A stretch of DNA of 64,000 nt from Acidobacteriota bacterium (GCA_019639195.1 JAHBSI010000001.1:434001-498000), one strand, 5' to 3'. Counted from the first letter of the stretch, positions 53,575 through 63,697 are shown. Program-made: numbers and translations. The notes: a model not told the origin generated them from the letters alone.

Positions 53575-55905
53575 ATGGAGAATCCGTTTCTAAAAAACTT
53601 TCGCTCGTATATTCCCGATTCTGCCAAGCTGCGTGAATTAACGCCGCTGCCGCTGCTTGTCGGTTCGATCTTAGGGATCATTTTCGGCGCATCGTCGCTC
53701 TATCTGGTCCTTAAAACAGGGCTTACCGTTTCTGCGTCAATACCCGTTGCGGTCATCGCGATCACGCTTTTCCGACTGCTCTCGAAGATCGGTATGCGGG
53801 ATGCAACGATCCTCGAAGCCAACATTATGCAGACGGCCGGCAGTGCCGGCGAGTCCATCGCGTTCGGTATCGGCGTAACGATGCCGGCGATCATGATCCT
53901 TGGCTTCGACCTTGAGTTGACACGCGTGATGCTCGTTGCCGTAATGGGCGGCCTGCTCGGCATCTTGATGATGATCCCGCTAAGGCGTGCTCTCATCAAA
54001 GATCAGCACGGCATCCTGAAATATCCGGAGGGCACGGCCTGCGCCGAGGTTCTAAAGGCCGGTGCCTCAACAGAATCTCGCGAAGCCTCGCACGAAGCCG
54101 ACAAGAGCGCTGACGACAGCGCGGCCCTTCAAGGCGGCAAGATCATCACGATCGGATTTATTTTCGGGTTCTTATTCAACTCGATAATGAAGGTCCTTTT
54201 CTTCTGGAAAGAATCGCCGGGCTACGATTTCTCCAAGTCCGGCTATAACGGAGGCACAATAAACTCCGACAACGATCCGACGCTTCTCGGTGTCGGATAC
54301 ATCATTGGCCCTCGAGTCGCCGGCCTGATGATGGGCGGAGGCGTGCTCTCGTACCTTGTCCTGATCCCGATGATCAAACTTTTCGGTGCCGCGGTGCCCA
54401 CGCCTGTTGCCCCGGAACTCAGCAAGACGATCTCAGAACTATCACCTTCCGGCATTAGAAGTGCCTATGTGCTTTACATTGGTGCAGGTGCGGTCGCGAT
54501 GGCCGGCATCATTTCGCTTGCGCGCAGCTTGCCGACGATCATCCATGGCCTTAAGGCCGGATTGGCCGACCTTCGCGGTGGTGCGGGCGCCGATGCATCG
54601 AACGTTCCTCGTACGGACAAGGACATCTCGATGAAATGGGTGGCCGCGGGAATGATCGGCCTTCTGGCCGCGATCCTTCTTTTCCCACAGCTCGGACTCA
54701 GCATATTTGTTCACCCGTTCGTATCGATCTCGGGTGCCTTGCTCATCCTCGTTCTCGGCTTCCTGTTCGTAACGGTTTCGTCGAGGCTGACGGGTGAGAT
54801 CGGTTCGTCGTCGAACCCGATCTCGGGAATGACGGTCGCAACGCTCCTCATCACGTGCCTCGTGTTTCTTGGCCTTGGATGGACACAGCCTGATCCGTAT
54901 TTTGTGACCGCACTTTCGATCGGCGGCATCGTCTGTATCGCTTCGTCAAATGGCGGCACCACGTCGCAGGATCTAAAGACCGGCTTCTGGGTCGGCGGTA
55001 CGCCGTGGCGACAGCAGATCGCGATCCTCGTCGGTGCTTTAGCATCGGCCCTTGTCCTCGGCGCACTTCTGATCTTCCTGAACAGCTCGCGTACGTACTT
55101 CCAAAAGGTCGCGGCCGATACGCCTGAAGCGAGCATCGTTCTCACCGAAGACAAGCTCTTCCGACAAGACGGCAAGCTCCAGAGCGAGCGCGTTGGCGGA
55201 AAATATGCCGAGACCGACACGGCAACCTATCGTGTTTGGCAGAATACTGACCCCGCAGAAGGCCAGGTCGGCAAGTATCTCGTCAACGACCAGGGAAGGC
55301 CCGTTTACTTTGTAGATCCGGGCATCAACGGCATTTTGAAGGTCGATGACGAAGGCCGTCCGCTCGAGCGTTACGATGCCCCGAAAGCCACGTTGATGAG
55401 CTACATCATCAAAGGCGTGCTCGGACAGAACCTGCCGTGGGGCCTTGTTATATTGGGCGCTATGCTTGCGGTCGTGCTCGAGCTTTGCGGAGTTCCGTCG
55501 CTGGCATTTGCGGTCGGCATCTATTTGCCGATATCGACGTCATCGCCGATCTTCATTGGCGGCGTCGTACGTTATCTGGTCGATATCTTCCTCCGACGCA
55601 AGCTCGCCGGAAAGGATCTTACCGAAGACCAGATCACCGCAGAAACAGACAAATCGAACGGCGTCCTGTTGGCCTCGGGCTATATTGCGGGCGGTGCGAT
55701 CGCCGGTATCCTGATCGCGATATTCGCAGTGGTGCCGTGGCTGAAACACTTCCAGGAAGGAATGGAGAAGTGGTCTGAGGGCGTAAATCCCTTCTTTAAG
55801 GGTGATGCGGCCGACCTTCTCGGTATCCTGCCGTTCCTCGGTCTTGCGGTGATCCTTTACCTCGTAGGCCGCGAACTCTGGTTAAAAGGTAAAACACTCG
55901 ATTAA
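53575..55905 (+). CDS. OPT family oligopeptide transporter
   Basis: A 776-residue transporter with 14-16 membrane segments. The N-terminal LVGSILGIIFGASSLYLVLK, then EANIMQTAGSAGESIAFGIG, GILKYPEGTACAEVLKAG and CIASSNGGTTSQDLKTGFWV are bacterial OPT signatures. A soluble insertion of about 120 residues (SSRTYFQKVAADTPEASIV through ERYDAPKATLMSYI) lies before the last helices. OPT members take up small peptides or metal-chelator complexes with protons. A terminator follows. Confidence 0.93.
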   Translation: MENPFLKNFRSYIPDSAKLRELTPLPLLVGSILGIIFGASSLYLVLKTGLTVSASIPVAVIAITLFRLLSKIGMRDATILEANIMQTAGSAGESIAFGIGVTMPAIMILGFDLELTRVMLVAVMGGLLGILMMIPLRRALIKDQHGILKYPEGTACAEVLKAGASTESREASHEADKSADDSAALQGGKIITIGFIFGFLFNSIMKVLFFWKESPGYDFSKSGYNGGTINSDNDPTLLGVGYIIGPRVAGLMMGGGVLSYLVLIPMIKLFGAAVPTPVAPELSKTISELSPSGIRSAYVLYIGAGAVAMAGIISLARSLPTIIHGLKAGLADLRGGAGADASNVPRTDKDISMKWVAAGMIGLLAAILLFPQLGLSIFVHPFVSISGALLILVLGFLFVTVSSRLTGEIGSSSNPISGMTVATLLITCLVFLGLGWTQPDPYFVTALSIGGIVCIASSNGGTTSQDLKTGFWVGGTPWRQQIAILVGALASALVLGALLIFLNSSRTYFQKVAADTPEASIVLTEDKLFRQDGKLQSERVGGKYAETDTATYRVWQNTDPAEGQVGKYLVNDQGRPVYFVDPGINGILKVDDEGRPLERYDAPKATLMSYIIKGVLGQNLPWGLVILGAMLAVVLELCGVPSLAFAVGIYLPISTSSPIFIGGVVRYLVDIFLRRKLAGKDLTEDQITAETDKSNGVLLASGYIAGGAIAGILIAIFAVVPWLKHFQEGMEKWSEGVNPFFKGDAADLLGILPFLGLAVILYLVGRELWLKGKTLD

Positions 55906-55926
55906 AAAGTGTTTTACTTTACTTTG

Positions 55927-55970
55927 AGCGACACGCTATACTGTCGAGGTAAAGCGTGTCGCTTTATCTT
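55927..55970 (+). terminator. Rho-independent terminator after the OPT gene
   Basis: A perfect 11-base stem (55927-55937 with 55953-55963, AGCGACACGCT and its complement), a 15-base loop and a T-rich tail. It lies 21 bases after the stop codon. Confidence 0.8.
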
Positions 55971-56011
55971 TTGCGGCTCCCAAGACCCCTGGAAGATTCG
56001 CTCGTACCCTA

Positions 56012-56929
56012 ATGTCTGTTTCGTTCGGCAAAAACTCACCCTTTAGTTTTGTAAGGCGCGCCGGGTTAGCGCTTGTATCAGGCAGTATTTTGCTTGTTTT
56101 TTCGTGTTCGACCGCTGAATCAAAGGACGCCGCTCCGAACTCTGCCCCTTCGGCGGTCAACTCTGCGGCCGAGAAACCTGCGGCGCCTCGCGGAGCCACC
56201 ATCGAGATCGAGGCGGGCGGACCGGCAGACACGGTTCGCACATTCTACAAGCTCTTGCGGGAGAAGAAGTTCCGCGACGCTTTATTCCTTACGAATCTTC
56301 GCCCCGCCATCGAGAGCCTTAGCGAGATGGAGCTTAAGGACTTCGCGATAGACTTCGAAGCGATCGCGGGCTCGATACCGACCGAGATCGAGATCAACGG
56401 AGAGATCGTCTCGGGCGACAACGCGACCGTCACCGCAAATCTGCCCGATCCGGACAATGATTCGCAATATAAGCTTCAGAAGGTCGAACTAAAACGGGTC
56501 GATGGAGTTTGGATCATCCAAACAGCGGACGCAGAGGCCGAAGAACGCATTCGAAAAGAAGGCAAGAATTACTTTTATAACCTGCGGATCGAAACCCACG
56601 AGGAAGAGGCGAAGATCATGCTTGAGCGGATCGCAAAGGCGCAGGTCGCCTACGCGATCCAGCACGACAATAATGTAGCCGACCTGAACGCCCTTATCTC
56701 TGCAGGCCTTCTGCCGCCCGATGTAACGTCGAGCGCTTCCACAGGCTACAACTACGCACTTACCATCTCGGAGAACAAGAGACGATACACGGCAACGGCC
56801 ACTCCGGCAGAATACGGGCGTTCCGGCAAGCGTTCTTTCATTCTTGAGATCGACAAAGCAGGCCTTCCCCACGTGAAAGGCAAGGACAATAACGGCAAGC
56901 CGCTCGAACCCGAACCGGTAAAGCCATAA
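56012..56929 (+). CDS. Lipoprotein with pilin-like C-terminal segment
   Basis: A 305-residue exported protein. Basic N-terminus, hydrophobic core, then LLVFSC as lipobox. An Ala/Pro-rich linker follows. Residues about 70-175 (DTVRTFYKLLREKKFRDALF through LKRVDGVWIIQTAD) look like a nuclear-transport-factor/SnoaL- or DUF4878-type domain. The C-terminal 110 residues (RIAKAQVAYAIQHDNNVADL NALI, split here) resemble the globular half of type IV pilin-like proteins, without the pilin N-terminal helix. It is followed closely by a PilZ gene. Confidence 0.72.
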   Translation: MSVSFGKNSPFSFVRRAGLALVSGSILLVFSCSTAESKDAAPNSAPSAVNSAAEKPAAPRGATIEIEAGGPADTVRTFYKLLREKKFRDALFLTNLRPAIESLSEMELKDFAIDFEAIAGSIPTEIEINGEIVSGDNATVTANLPDPDNDSQYKLQKVELKRVDGVWIIQTADAEAEERIRKEGKNYFYNLRIETHEEEAKIMLERIAKAQVAYAIQHDNNVADLNALISAGLLPPDVTSSASTGYNYALTISENKRRYTATATPAEYGRSGKRSFILEIDKAGLPHVKGKDNNGKPLEPEPVKP

Positions 56930-56961
56930 GAGGCGACTTCGCCTCGCGGAGTGTTAGCAAA

Positions 56962-57429
56962 ATGATTCGCTCGATCATCAACAAGTTTAGCCGCTCCCTT
57001 TCTGAAAGATTAGTAGCTCCGCGTCGCGCATACGCCGCTCCGATGCGCGTTTGGTTCGAGCCTGGCATTGATGACCAGCGACAGCGAGAACTCGCCCGCA
57101 ATGCCGCCATTGCCGGCGAGACCGTCGATCTGAGCCGGACAGGCATCGCATTTCTCACGCCCGCGATCCGCATTCAGGAAAAATATTTCGTCGGTCACGA
57201 ACGGACGCTGAACGTCGAGATCGACCTTCCGAGCGGACGGATCGAGATGAAGGTCCTCGGCTGCCGCTACGAAAAGACCGAGATACACCTATCCGTTGAT
57301 CGATACCTGATCGGTGCAAAGATCGTTTCGATGAGCGATAACGCACGCGAGGCCTATGAGCATTTCGTTCGGTTCGGAAGTCGTCGGAAATCGCCTCAGG
57401 CGCGCGCCGTAAAGGCAAATACAGATTAA
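56962..57429 (+). CDS. PilZ domain protein
   Basis: A 155-residue cytoplasmic protein of PilZ type. RELAR at 42-46 gives the RxxxR motif and VDLSRTGIAF the DxSxxG motif (Asp56, Ser58, Gly61). Together they bind cyclic-di-GMP. The beta-barrel runs to about residue 130. It lies 32 bases after the lipoprotein gene and is probably co-transcribed. The likely role is a c-di-GMP effector in motility, pilus or polysaccharide control; the target is unknown. A terminator follows. Confidence 0.88.
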   Translation: MIRSIINKFSRSLSERLVAPRRAYAAPMRVWFEPGIDDQRQRELARNAAIAGETVDLSRTGIAFLTPAIRIQEKYFVGHERTLNVEIDLPSGRIEMKVLGCRYEKTEIHLSVDRYLIGAKIVSMSDNAREAYEHFVRFGSRRKSPQARAVKANTD

Positions 57430-57454
57430 GGCCTCAGGAGATCGGATCCGTGCA

Positions 57455-57487
57455 CGTCCGCTTGTCTTAAGCGGGCGTTTTTGTTTT
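57455..57487 (+). terminator. Rho-independent terminator after the PilZ gene
   Basis: A 9-base stem (57455-57463 with 57469-57477, one G-U pair), a 5-base loop and the tail TTTTTGTTTT. Confidence 0.85.
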
Positions 57488-57519
57488 GCGCCTCGCCATT
57501 TTGGTTTAATTGTTCTTAT

Positions 57520-58602
57520 ATGAGCAAAAAGGTCGGTATCGGTATCATCGGGACGGGTTTTGCACGGACGACGCAGATCCCGGCGTTTGCACGAGTCGAA
57601 GGTGCTTTCATTGCCTCGGTCGCGAGCCATTCACTCGAGAATGCACGCACAACTGCAGAGGCGAGCGGCGCGGCACATTTCACTGCCGACTGGCGGGAGA
57701 CGGTCGCACATCCCGACGTCGATCTTGTCTGCATCACAACTCCGCCTCTTTATCATTGCGAGATGACGCTTGCGGCCCTTGAGAACAACAAACACGTACT
57801 TTGCGAAAAGCCGATGGCTATGAACGTTGCCGAAGCTGAACAAATGTGTGCAGCCGCTCGTGATAAAAATGTGCTTGCTCTGATCGATCACGAACTTCGT
57901 TTTCAGGACGGGCGGCAAAAGGCTTTTGCAATGCTCCGAGACGGGAAGATCGGAACGATACGGCACGTCAAGGCTTTCTTCCGTGCACCGCATCGCGGCG
58001 ATCCGAATGTTGCGTGGAACTGGTGGTCCGATAAAGACTCCGGCGGCGGTGCCCTTGGTGCGATCGGCACACACGTGATCGATTCGTTCAACTGGCTCTT
58101 GGGTACGTCGATATCGCGTGTCTTCTGCCAGCTCGAGGCTCAGATAAAGACTCGCGTCGATAAGGACGGAGTTAGCCGTGCCGTGACCTCCGATGACGAA
58201 GTAAATCTCGTGCTTCGATTTGCCGACTCAGACCTTACCGCGGACACGACCGGCGTCGTTTCCCTTTCGATGACCGAAGGCCCTAGCTACAAGAACATGC
58301 TCGAACTGCACGGTTCCCTTGGCTCGATGAAGATCGACGCGATCGGCGGCCTTTCAGTTGCACCTCGCGGCGAGAAACGCTGGCAGATGGTCGATACTGA
58401 TGCGGGTGAAACTATCGAAGGCATCGCGGACACAGGCTTTGCTCGCGGATTTGTGAGCTTTGCACCAAAGCTTATCGAAGCGATCCGCGACGGCAAAACT
58501 TCGATCGAGTACGCCGCAACATTCGAGGACGGCCTTGCCGTCCAGCGTGTGATCGATGCGGCACATGAATCGAATATCTCGGGCAAAGCTATCGAGATCT
58601 AG
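57520..58602 (+). CDS. Gfo/Idh/MocA family oxidoreductase
   Basis: A 360-residue NAD(P)-dependent dehydrogenase. The Rossmann motif is VGIGIIGTGFARTTQIP. The family Glu-Lys-Pro is in HVLCEKPMAMNVAEA. The C-terminal substrate domain has GALGAIGTHVIDSFNWLLG with a His commonly in the active site. The substrate is probably a sugar or cyclitol derivative. The ATG at 57520 was chosen over an earlier in-frame start because it opens directly on the Rossmann strand. It converges on and overlaps the glycosidase gene by 4 bases. Confidence 0.93.
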   Translation: MSKKVGIGIIGTGFARTTQIPAFARVEGAFIASVASHSLENARTTAEASGAAHFTADWRETVAHPDVDLVCITTPPLYHCEMTLAALENNKHVLCEKPMAMNVAEAEQMCAAARDKNVLALIDHELRFQDGRQKAFAMLRDGKIGTIRHVKAFFRAPHRGDPNVAWNWWSDKDSGGGALGAIGTHVIDSFNWLLGTSISRVFCQLEAQIKTRVDKDGVSRAVTSDDEVNLVLRFADSDLTADTTGVVSLSMTEGPSYKNMLELHGSLGSMKIDAIGGLSVAPRGEKRWQMVDTDAGETIEGIADTGFARGFVSFAPKLIEAIRDGKTSIEYAATFEDGLAVQRVIDAAHESNISGKAIEI

Positions 58603-59894
58603 AGACGTTTGGCTCGACGTGCCGCCTTCGCAAGCAGCGAAAGCGTCGAGCGGTCCGAATCAAACACGGAATTCAATCCCTGCTCTTCCATCGGCGGATC
58701 TCCTGTGAACGCGTCGCCTGCTTGCCATATAAAGTCCGGGTGTTCTGCGCGCCCAAGCCCCGCAAATGCCCAGAAGTTCACGCCCGCGACCGTGCCATTC
58801 TTCCCGGTGCCAAGGTTCGAAAGAATGAGTTCGAAGTATTTGTCCCTCAACCTCGTCGTAGAGCTCCTGTCAAAGCTCCGGCCATCTCGCGGAAATCCAA
58901 ACTCCTCGATCACGAACGGCTTCCCGAGTTTGTGGGCCACCGCAAGGTTCGCGTCGATATACTTGCGCGTCTCATTCTCGGCATTTGCCAATGCCTTTTC
59001 GAGATCGTTGTCGGCAAGCCATCCCCAGTTCTTCGGCCAGATATGGATCGTGATGTAATCGATGTTCTTGTCGGCGTGCACTTTCTCAAAAAGTTCGATG
59101 CTCTCCGTTCCGATGTATCCTTCGTGCCCGATCGTGATCAGATGCTGCGCATCAAGCGTCCGAATGAGCGACGAAGTTTCTCTTAAGAACTTTACGTAGG
59201 CGTCATTTGCGCTCGGCCGCATCGGACGCGGTTCATTCGCGATCTCCCACGCCATTATCGTCGGATCGTTGACGTATTCGATGCGATTCACGCTGTTGCG
59301 ACGTGAGATCACCTTTGCCGCCTGCGTCTGATACGCCGCGATACACGGCCCGCAGGCATAGAATTCCTTCACGGTGTCGCGGAGTTCGTCCCAGCTTGGC
59401 TTCCTCGTTGTCAGTGTCGGGTCGATCCGTTTCTCCCAAAGCAGATATTGTTGAAAACCGCCGCTCCATTCCCAATTGTTGCTTAGGTAAATGACCGCAC
59501 GCATATCGCGTTTGCGCATCTCGGCAAGAAGCAGATCGAGACTCTTAAGCGAGTCTTCATCAAACTTCCCCTTCTCCGGCTGGAGCGGCGGCCCAACACG
59601 CGTAATGCCATTTAGAAGGCCTTCGCCCTCTGCGCCGGCGAGAACGCGAAGGTTGTCGATACCAAGCCGTTTAAGTGTATCGAGTTCCCGACGCAGACGC
59701 TCTATGCCGCGGCGTTTTTCGCTCTCTCGACCGAGAAGCGAACCATACCAGTAGTTTGCGCCGACATAATAGTAACGCGCACCTCGGATAACGAAGTTCT
59801 CACCGCGAACCCCGACAAAACCCGAATCCGCTAGGCATACGCTCGTAAGTATGATCAGCAGAACGGCGACGCTAAACGCTCTCGCTATTTTCAT
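58599..59894 (-). CDS. Secreted GH5-like glycoside hydrolase (mannanase type)
   Basis: A 431-residue exported enzyme (ATG at 59894; signal peptide ending CLADS). The TIM-barrel glycosidase motifs are IMAWEIANEPRPM with acid/base Glu and KPFVIEEFGFPRDGR with the nucleophile Glu. The start NFVIRGARYYYVGANYWYG and GIDNLRVLAGAEGE match the beta-mannanase branch of GH5. Its start overlaps the upstream permease gene by 23 bases, so it belongs to that transcript. It may release mannan- or glucomannan-type oligosaccharides outside the inner membrane. Confidence 0.88.
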   Translation of the reverse strand: MKIARAFSVAVLLIILTSVCLADSGFVGVRGENFVIRGARYYYVGANYWYGSLLGRESEKRRGIERLRRELDTLKRLGIDNLRVLAGAEGEGLLNGITRVGPPLQPEKGKFDEDSLKSLDLLLAEMRKRDMRAVIYLSNNWEWSGGFQQYLLWEKRIDPTLTTRKPSWDELRDTVKEFYACGPCIAAYQTQAAKVISRRNSVNRIEYVNDPTIMAWEIANEPRPMRPSANDAYVKFLRETSSLIRTLDAQHLITIGHEGYIGTESIELFEKVHADKNIDYITIHIWPKNWGWLADNDLEKALANAENETRKYIDANLAVAHKLGKPFVIEEFGFPRDGRSFDRSSTTRLRDKYFELILSNLGTGKNGTVAGVNFWAFAGLGRAEHPDFIWQAGDAFTGDPPMEEQGLNSVFDSDRSTLSLLAKAARRAKRL

Positions 59895-60930
59895 TTGAAC
59901 TAAAACCTCGATTAGTAAGCCGGACCGCAAGCACGAATAACGCTATCACGATCGCAGGAGAAAGCAGGACAAATGCATGTTCGCGAAGTTGCGTCAGGTC
60001 ATTCGCCGCCGCAAGCATATTCCCAAGGCTCGGCTCCGGCTCCTGCAAACCGACGCCGAGAAACGACAGCGTTGCCTCCGCCAGCAAAAATGCAGGAAGT
60101 ATCAGCGTTGCCTGGGTAAGGAGCGGACGTGCGATGTTCGGCAGGATATGCCGGACAAGAATGCGGCCGCCGCTTACGCCTGAGATGCGTGCGGCAGTTA
60201 TGTAATCAAGCGTTCGCGTTCGCTTTACGAGACCACGCGTTAGCCGCGTCATTTCCGCCCAGCCGGTAAATGTAAAGAGTCCCACAAGCAGAATTGCTGC
60301 GGTAAACGGCGGCAGTTCGAGCGGAAACGCAACTCGTGCGGCAAGGATCACGATCATCGCAGGCAGCGAGATCACCGCATCGGCAACGCCCGCAATAACA
60401 GTATCTAGAACCTTGCCCGCATAACCACCGACAAGACCGAGTGCGACCCCCAAAAGGCTCGCAAAGATCGCTCCGATCGTGCAGACGATCAACGAAAACC
60501 GTATTGCCGTCAGCAATCTCGATAGACGGTCGCGGCCAAGGGCGTCAGTTCCCAGGAGGTTCATCTGAACTTCATCGCTGCTCGTTCCAAAAAGATGGCG
60601 TTCAAGCGGAATGAATCCGAACAGATGATAGCTGTAACCCTTTGTAAAAAGTTCGGCCTTCGCGCTCATCGCCGTGTCCGGCTCATAGGTTTGCCGCAAA
60701 GCATCGGTCATCTTCGACGCAAAAACTCTCGGCATGACTGTGATGCGGCCATCTTCATTCTTGAACGACAGCGTGGAGATCGGCGCATTCGGCTGATCCC
60801 TCGATTGTGAAGCGTAGTCGTAAGGAGCAAGAAAGTCCGCAAAGATCGCAACAAATACAAAGCATCCGGCGAGCGCGAGGCCGGCCTTTGTCGCGAGCGA
60901 GAGATGTGATCCGCCGAGTCTGTTCTTCAC
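59872..60930 (-). CDS. Dpp/Opp-type ABC transporter permease (DppC-like)
   Basis: A 352-residue inner-membrane permease. FGTSSDEVQMNLLGTDALGR marks the domain start, and the EAA loop that contacts the ATPase is AARISGVSGGRILVRHILPN. Six membrane helices are visible. Compared with DppC there is an insertion of about 60 residues between the first helix and the conserved GTDALGRD. The start overlaps the partner permease stop by four bases (ATGA). Confidence 0.93.
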   Translation of the reverse strand: MKNRLGGSHLSLATKAGLALAGCFVFVAIFADFLAPYDYASQSRDQPNAPISTLSFKNEDGRITVMPRVFASKMTDALRQTYEPDTAMSAKAELFTKGYSYHLFGFIPLERHLFGTSSDEVQMNLLGTDALGRDRLSRLLTAIRFSLIVCTIGAIFASLLGVALGLVGGYAGKVLDTVIAGVADAVISLPAMIVILAARVAFPLELPPFTAAILLVGLFTFTGWAEMTRLTRGLVKRTRTLDYITAARISGVSGGRILVRHILPNIARPLLTQATLILPAFLLAEATLSFLGVGLQEPEPSLGNMLAAANDLTQLREHAFVLLSPAIVIALFVLAVRLTNRGFSSNENSESV

Positions 60931-61868
60931 TCGGCCTCCGACGCTTTTATGCGTTTATCGTTGACGAACTGCAGCACTTCAGCAAGCGTATTTCCCGCCC
61001 AGACAGCGAGGCTGACGATCACCATCACACCCATCAGCAGCGGGATATCACGATTTCTGACGGCTGTTACCGTCAAGGAACCGATACCCGGACGGCCGAT
61101 CACGGTCTCGACGATCACCGAGCCGCCAAGCAAGGCCCCCAGCGAGAGGCCAAAAAGCGTAAGTGCGGGATTGATCGCCGCACGCAATGCGTGCCGCAGA
61201 ATTATCACGATCTCACTCAGGCCTTTTGCTCGTGCGGAGCGTACAAAATCTTCCTGCATTGCATCGCTGAGGCTCTGGTTGAATTGGGCCAGGAGCACTG
61301 CGACGAGCGGTACCGCAAGCGAAACAGCCGATAGCCAAAAAACGGATGTGATCGCCCCGGCGACCAGTATCGCGAGTGCAAAAAGCGAGATCACGATCCT
61401 CGGCGTCGATGCGAAAATGAGGATCACTGCGTCCGTAAATGCAGAGATCGACCGAAGACGAAAACGTGCGTTCAAAACCGAAAGTCCGACCGCGATCAGA
61501 CAAGCAATACCGATCGCCGCGAAAGCAAGAACCGCCGTTGACCAGAACCTCGCAAGAACAAGTTCGGTTACCGGCACTTGATAGTAAAACGACTCCCCGA
61601 GGTCGGCTTTAACCGCTGAGGCAAGCCACGATCCGTATCGTTCGACCACAGGGCGATCGAGGCCGTAGGAGGTCCGCAATCTTTCGATCGAGGCGCCCGA
61701 CACCTGGGGATTCTCGCGCAGCGACGTGAACGCATCGCTGCCCGCCGAGGACAGCAGGAAAAACGCTGCCGCCGACGTTATCAGCAGAAGCAGAATTCCC
61801 TGAACGATCTTGCGTACAAAAAACTGAAACACGGTGAAAAAAAGGTCGAGTGCCGAAACTCTCAGCAC
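60927..61868 (-). CDS. Dpp/Opp-type ABC transporter permease (DppB-like)
   Basis: A permease of about 313 residues. FFVRKIVQGILLLLITSAAA is the N-terminal helix. The EAA loop is VRSARAKGLSEIVIILRHAL, and IVETVIGRPGIGSLTVTAV and NRDIPLLMGVM are family motifs. The start is uncertain: no ATG precedes the first helix except far upstream inside the divergent gene. GTG at 61868 is my choice, GTG at 61892 the alternative. It is divergent from the solute-binding protein gene. Confidence 0.85.
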   Translation of the reverse strand: MLRVSALDLFFTVFQFFVRKIVQGILLLLITSAAAFFLLSSAGSDAFTSLRENPQVSGASIERLRTSYGLDRPVVERYGSWLASAVKADLGESFYYQVPVTELVLARFWSTAVLAFAAIGIACLIAVGLSVLNARFRLRSISAFTDAVILIFASTPRIVISLFALAILVAGAITSVFWLSAVSLAVPLVAVLLAQFNQSLSDAMQEDFVRSARAKGLSEIVIILRHALRAAINPALTLFGLSLGALLGGSVIVETVIGRPGIGSLTVTAVRNRDIPLLMGVMVIVSLAVWAGNTLAEVLQFVNDKRIKASEAE

Positions 61869-61960
61869 GCCGATATTCTCAACTATTAACACTTGATTTT
61901 CAAAGTATCGGGTATAATGTTCTACATTCCTCACCAGTTGACCGCGAATAATACAGAACA

Positions 61961-63697
61961 ATGATGACCAGACTATTCCTTCTTTGCCTGACGATCGTCT
62001 CTTTGCTCTCCGCGTGCGGCGCACCGGCAACCAATACAACGCCGACCGCGGCCGTACCGACGCGTGGGGGCCAGCTCGTCTATCGACTAAGCACCGCTCC
62101 GACGACGTTCAACTATTTGATGGCGAAGGATGAAGCGACGATCGAGACGGCGTTCTATATGTTGACAAGCCGCCTCGTTGATATCGACCACCGCACGCAA
62201 GCATATGTGCCAGGCCTGGCCGAATCCTGGAAGCGTGAAGATGACGGCGTCACCGTCGATGTCAAGCTGCGCGATGGTGCGAAATTCTCAGACGGCTCGG
62301 AGATAACTGCTGACGATGTCGCATTCACTTTTGCCGCGATCTACGACGAGAAAACGAACTCGCCGGCGTGGAAAGGTGCGATGACGGTCGGCGAAAACAA
62401 GCAGATCGCGGTCAAGGTCATCGATAAACTGAATCTAAAGCTCGTCTTCCCGCAGAAGGTGGCCGCCGTCGAGAACTACTTGATAAATGTCGGCGTTCTG
62501 CCGGCAAAAACTCTCAAGCCCGCACTCGATGCCGGTACGCTCGCCGAAGCCTGGAGCTTGACCTCCAACCCGAAGTCTATCGTTTCAAGCGGTCCTTTCG
62601 TTGTTGAATCTGCGGCTGTCGGCGAACGTCTGACGTTTGCCCGCAACCCGAACTACTGGAAGAAAGATGCGGCGGGAGTGCAGCTGCCTTACCTCGACAA
62701 GATCTCTTTCGACGTCATTTCTGACCAGAATGCGGCGTTCGCACAGCTCGAGCAAGGCAAGGTCGATGCCGTCGATCGGATCCGGCCTTCGGATTTTGCA
62801 TCGCTCGGCAAGCCGGGCTCGCCGATCAAGGCTCTCGATGTCGGCCCGGGAATGAGCACTGACCACATCTTCTTCAACCTGAACAAGACGGACGCGAAGG
62901 GCAAGGATCTTGCATCCTCGCCTAAATACGCGTGGTTCTCGGACGTAAGGTTCCGAACGGCGATCTCGAAGGCGATCGACAAGAAAACGATAGCGGAGAC
63001 AACGCTCCGTGGGCTTGCAACGCCGATGGGCAGCTTCGTTTCGCCGGGCAATAAGATGTGGCTCAATAAAGACATCTCTGCGGATACTTATGATCCTGCG
63101 GGAGCCGCTCAACTCCTCACGGATGCCGGCTTTGTAAAGAAAGGCACTGAACAAGCACCCGAACTTTATGATGCAAAAGGCAACCGTGTCGAGTTCACTC
63201 TGCTCGTCGGCGTCGAGAATCAACCGCGAAATCTCGCGGCGGCCGTTATTCAGGAAGACCTTTCAAAACTCGGCATCAAGATGCAGGTCGCTCCCGTCGA
63301 ATCAAAAGACATTACCGCTCGCTGGAGTACAACTTTCGATTATGAGGCGATCTTCCTCGGGCTTTCCGTCAGCGATATGGAGCCTTCGTCGATGGCGGCT
63401 TTCGTTGAGAGCAGCGGTGCGGTGCATCAATGGGCACCGATGCAAAAGACGCCGGCGACCGAGTGGGAAGCTCGTCTCGACAAGCTCTTTGATGAGCAGG
63501 CAGCTGAAACTGACACCGCAAAACGCAAAGCTCTCTTTGACGAGATACAGAAGATCGTCGCGGACGAAATGCCGGTGATTCCCGTCGTAACGCGTCATGC
63601 GGTTTCGGCCGCAAACATCCGTATCGGAAATATAGCGCCAAGCCCGATGCTTCCTTATTCGCTTTGGAATGTTGACGAGCTTTTCGTCAGTCAGTAG
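61961..63697 (+). CDS. ABC transporter substrate-binding lipoprotein, family 5
   Basis: A 578-residue lipoprotein with lipobox LLSAC (Cys19). The family 5 (DppA/OppA-like) signatures are [39 protein letters not shown] and [20 protein letters not shown] with FTF. It binds peptides or oligosaccharides in the periplasm. A TATAAT hexamer at 61913-61918 is the likely -10. It is divergent from the two permeases, so the three should form one importer, but no ATPase gene is present in this window. It overlaps the convergent queC gene by 11 bases. Confidence 0.92.
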   Translation: MMTRLFLLCLTIVSLLSACGAPATNTTPTAAVPTRGGQLVYRLSTAPTTFNYLMAKDEATIETAFYMLTSRLVDIDHRTQAYVPGLAESWKREDDGVTVDVKLRDGAKFSDGSEITADDVAFTFAAIYDEKTNSPAWKGAMTVGENKQIAVKVIDKLNLKLVFPQKVAAVENYLINVGVLPAKTLKPALDAGTLAEAWSLTSNPKSIVSSGPFVVESAAVGERLTFARNPNYWKKDAAGVQLPYLDKISFDVISDQNAAFAQLEQGKVDAVDRIRPSDFASLGKPGSPIKALDVGPGMSTDHIFFNLNKTDAKGKDLASSPKYAWFSDVRFRTAISKAIDKKTIAETTLRGLATPMGSFVSPGNKMWLNKDISADTYDPAGAAQLLTDAGFVKKGTEQAPELYDAKGNRVEFTLLVGVENQPRNLAAAVIQEDLSKLGIKMQVAPVESKDITARWSTTFDYEAIFLGLSVSDMEPSSMAAFVESSGAVHQWAPMQKTPATEWEARLDKLFDEQAAETDTAKRKALFDEIQKIVADEMPVIPVVTRHAVSAANIRIGNIAPSPMLPYSLWNVDELFVSQ

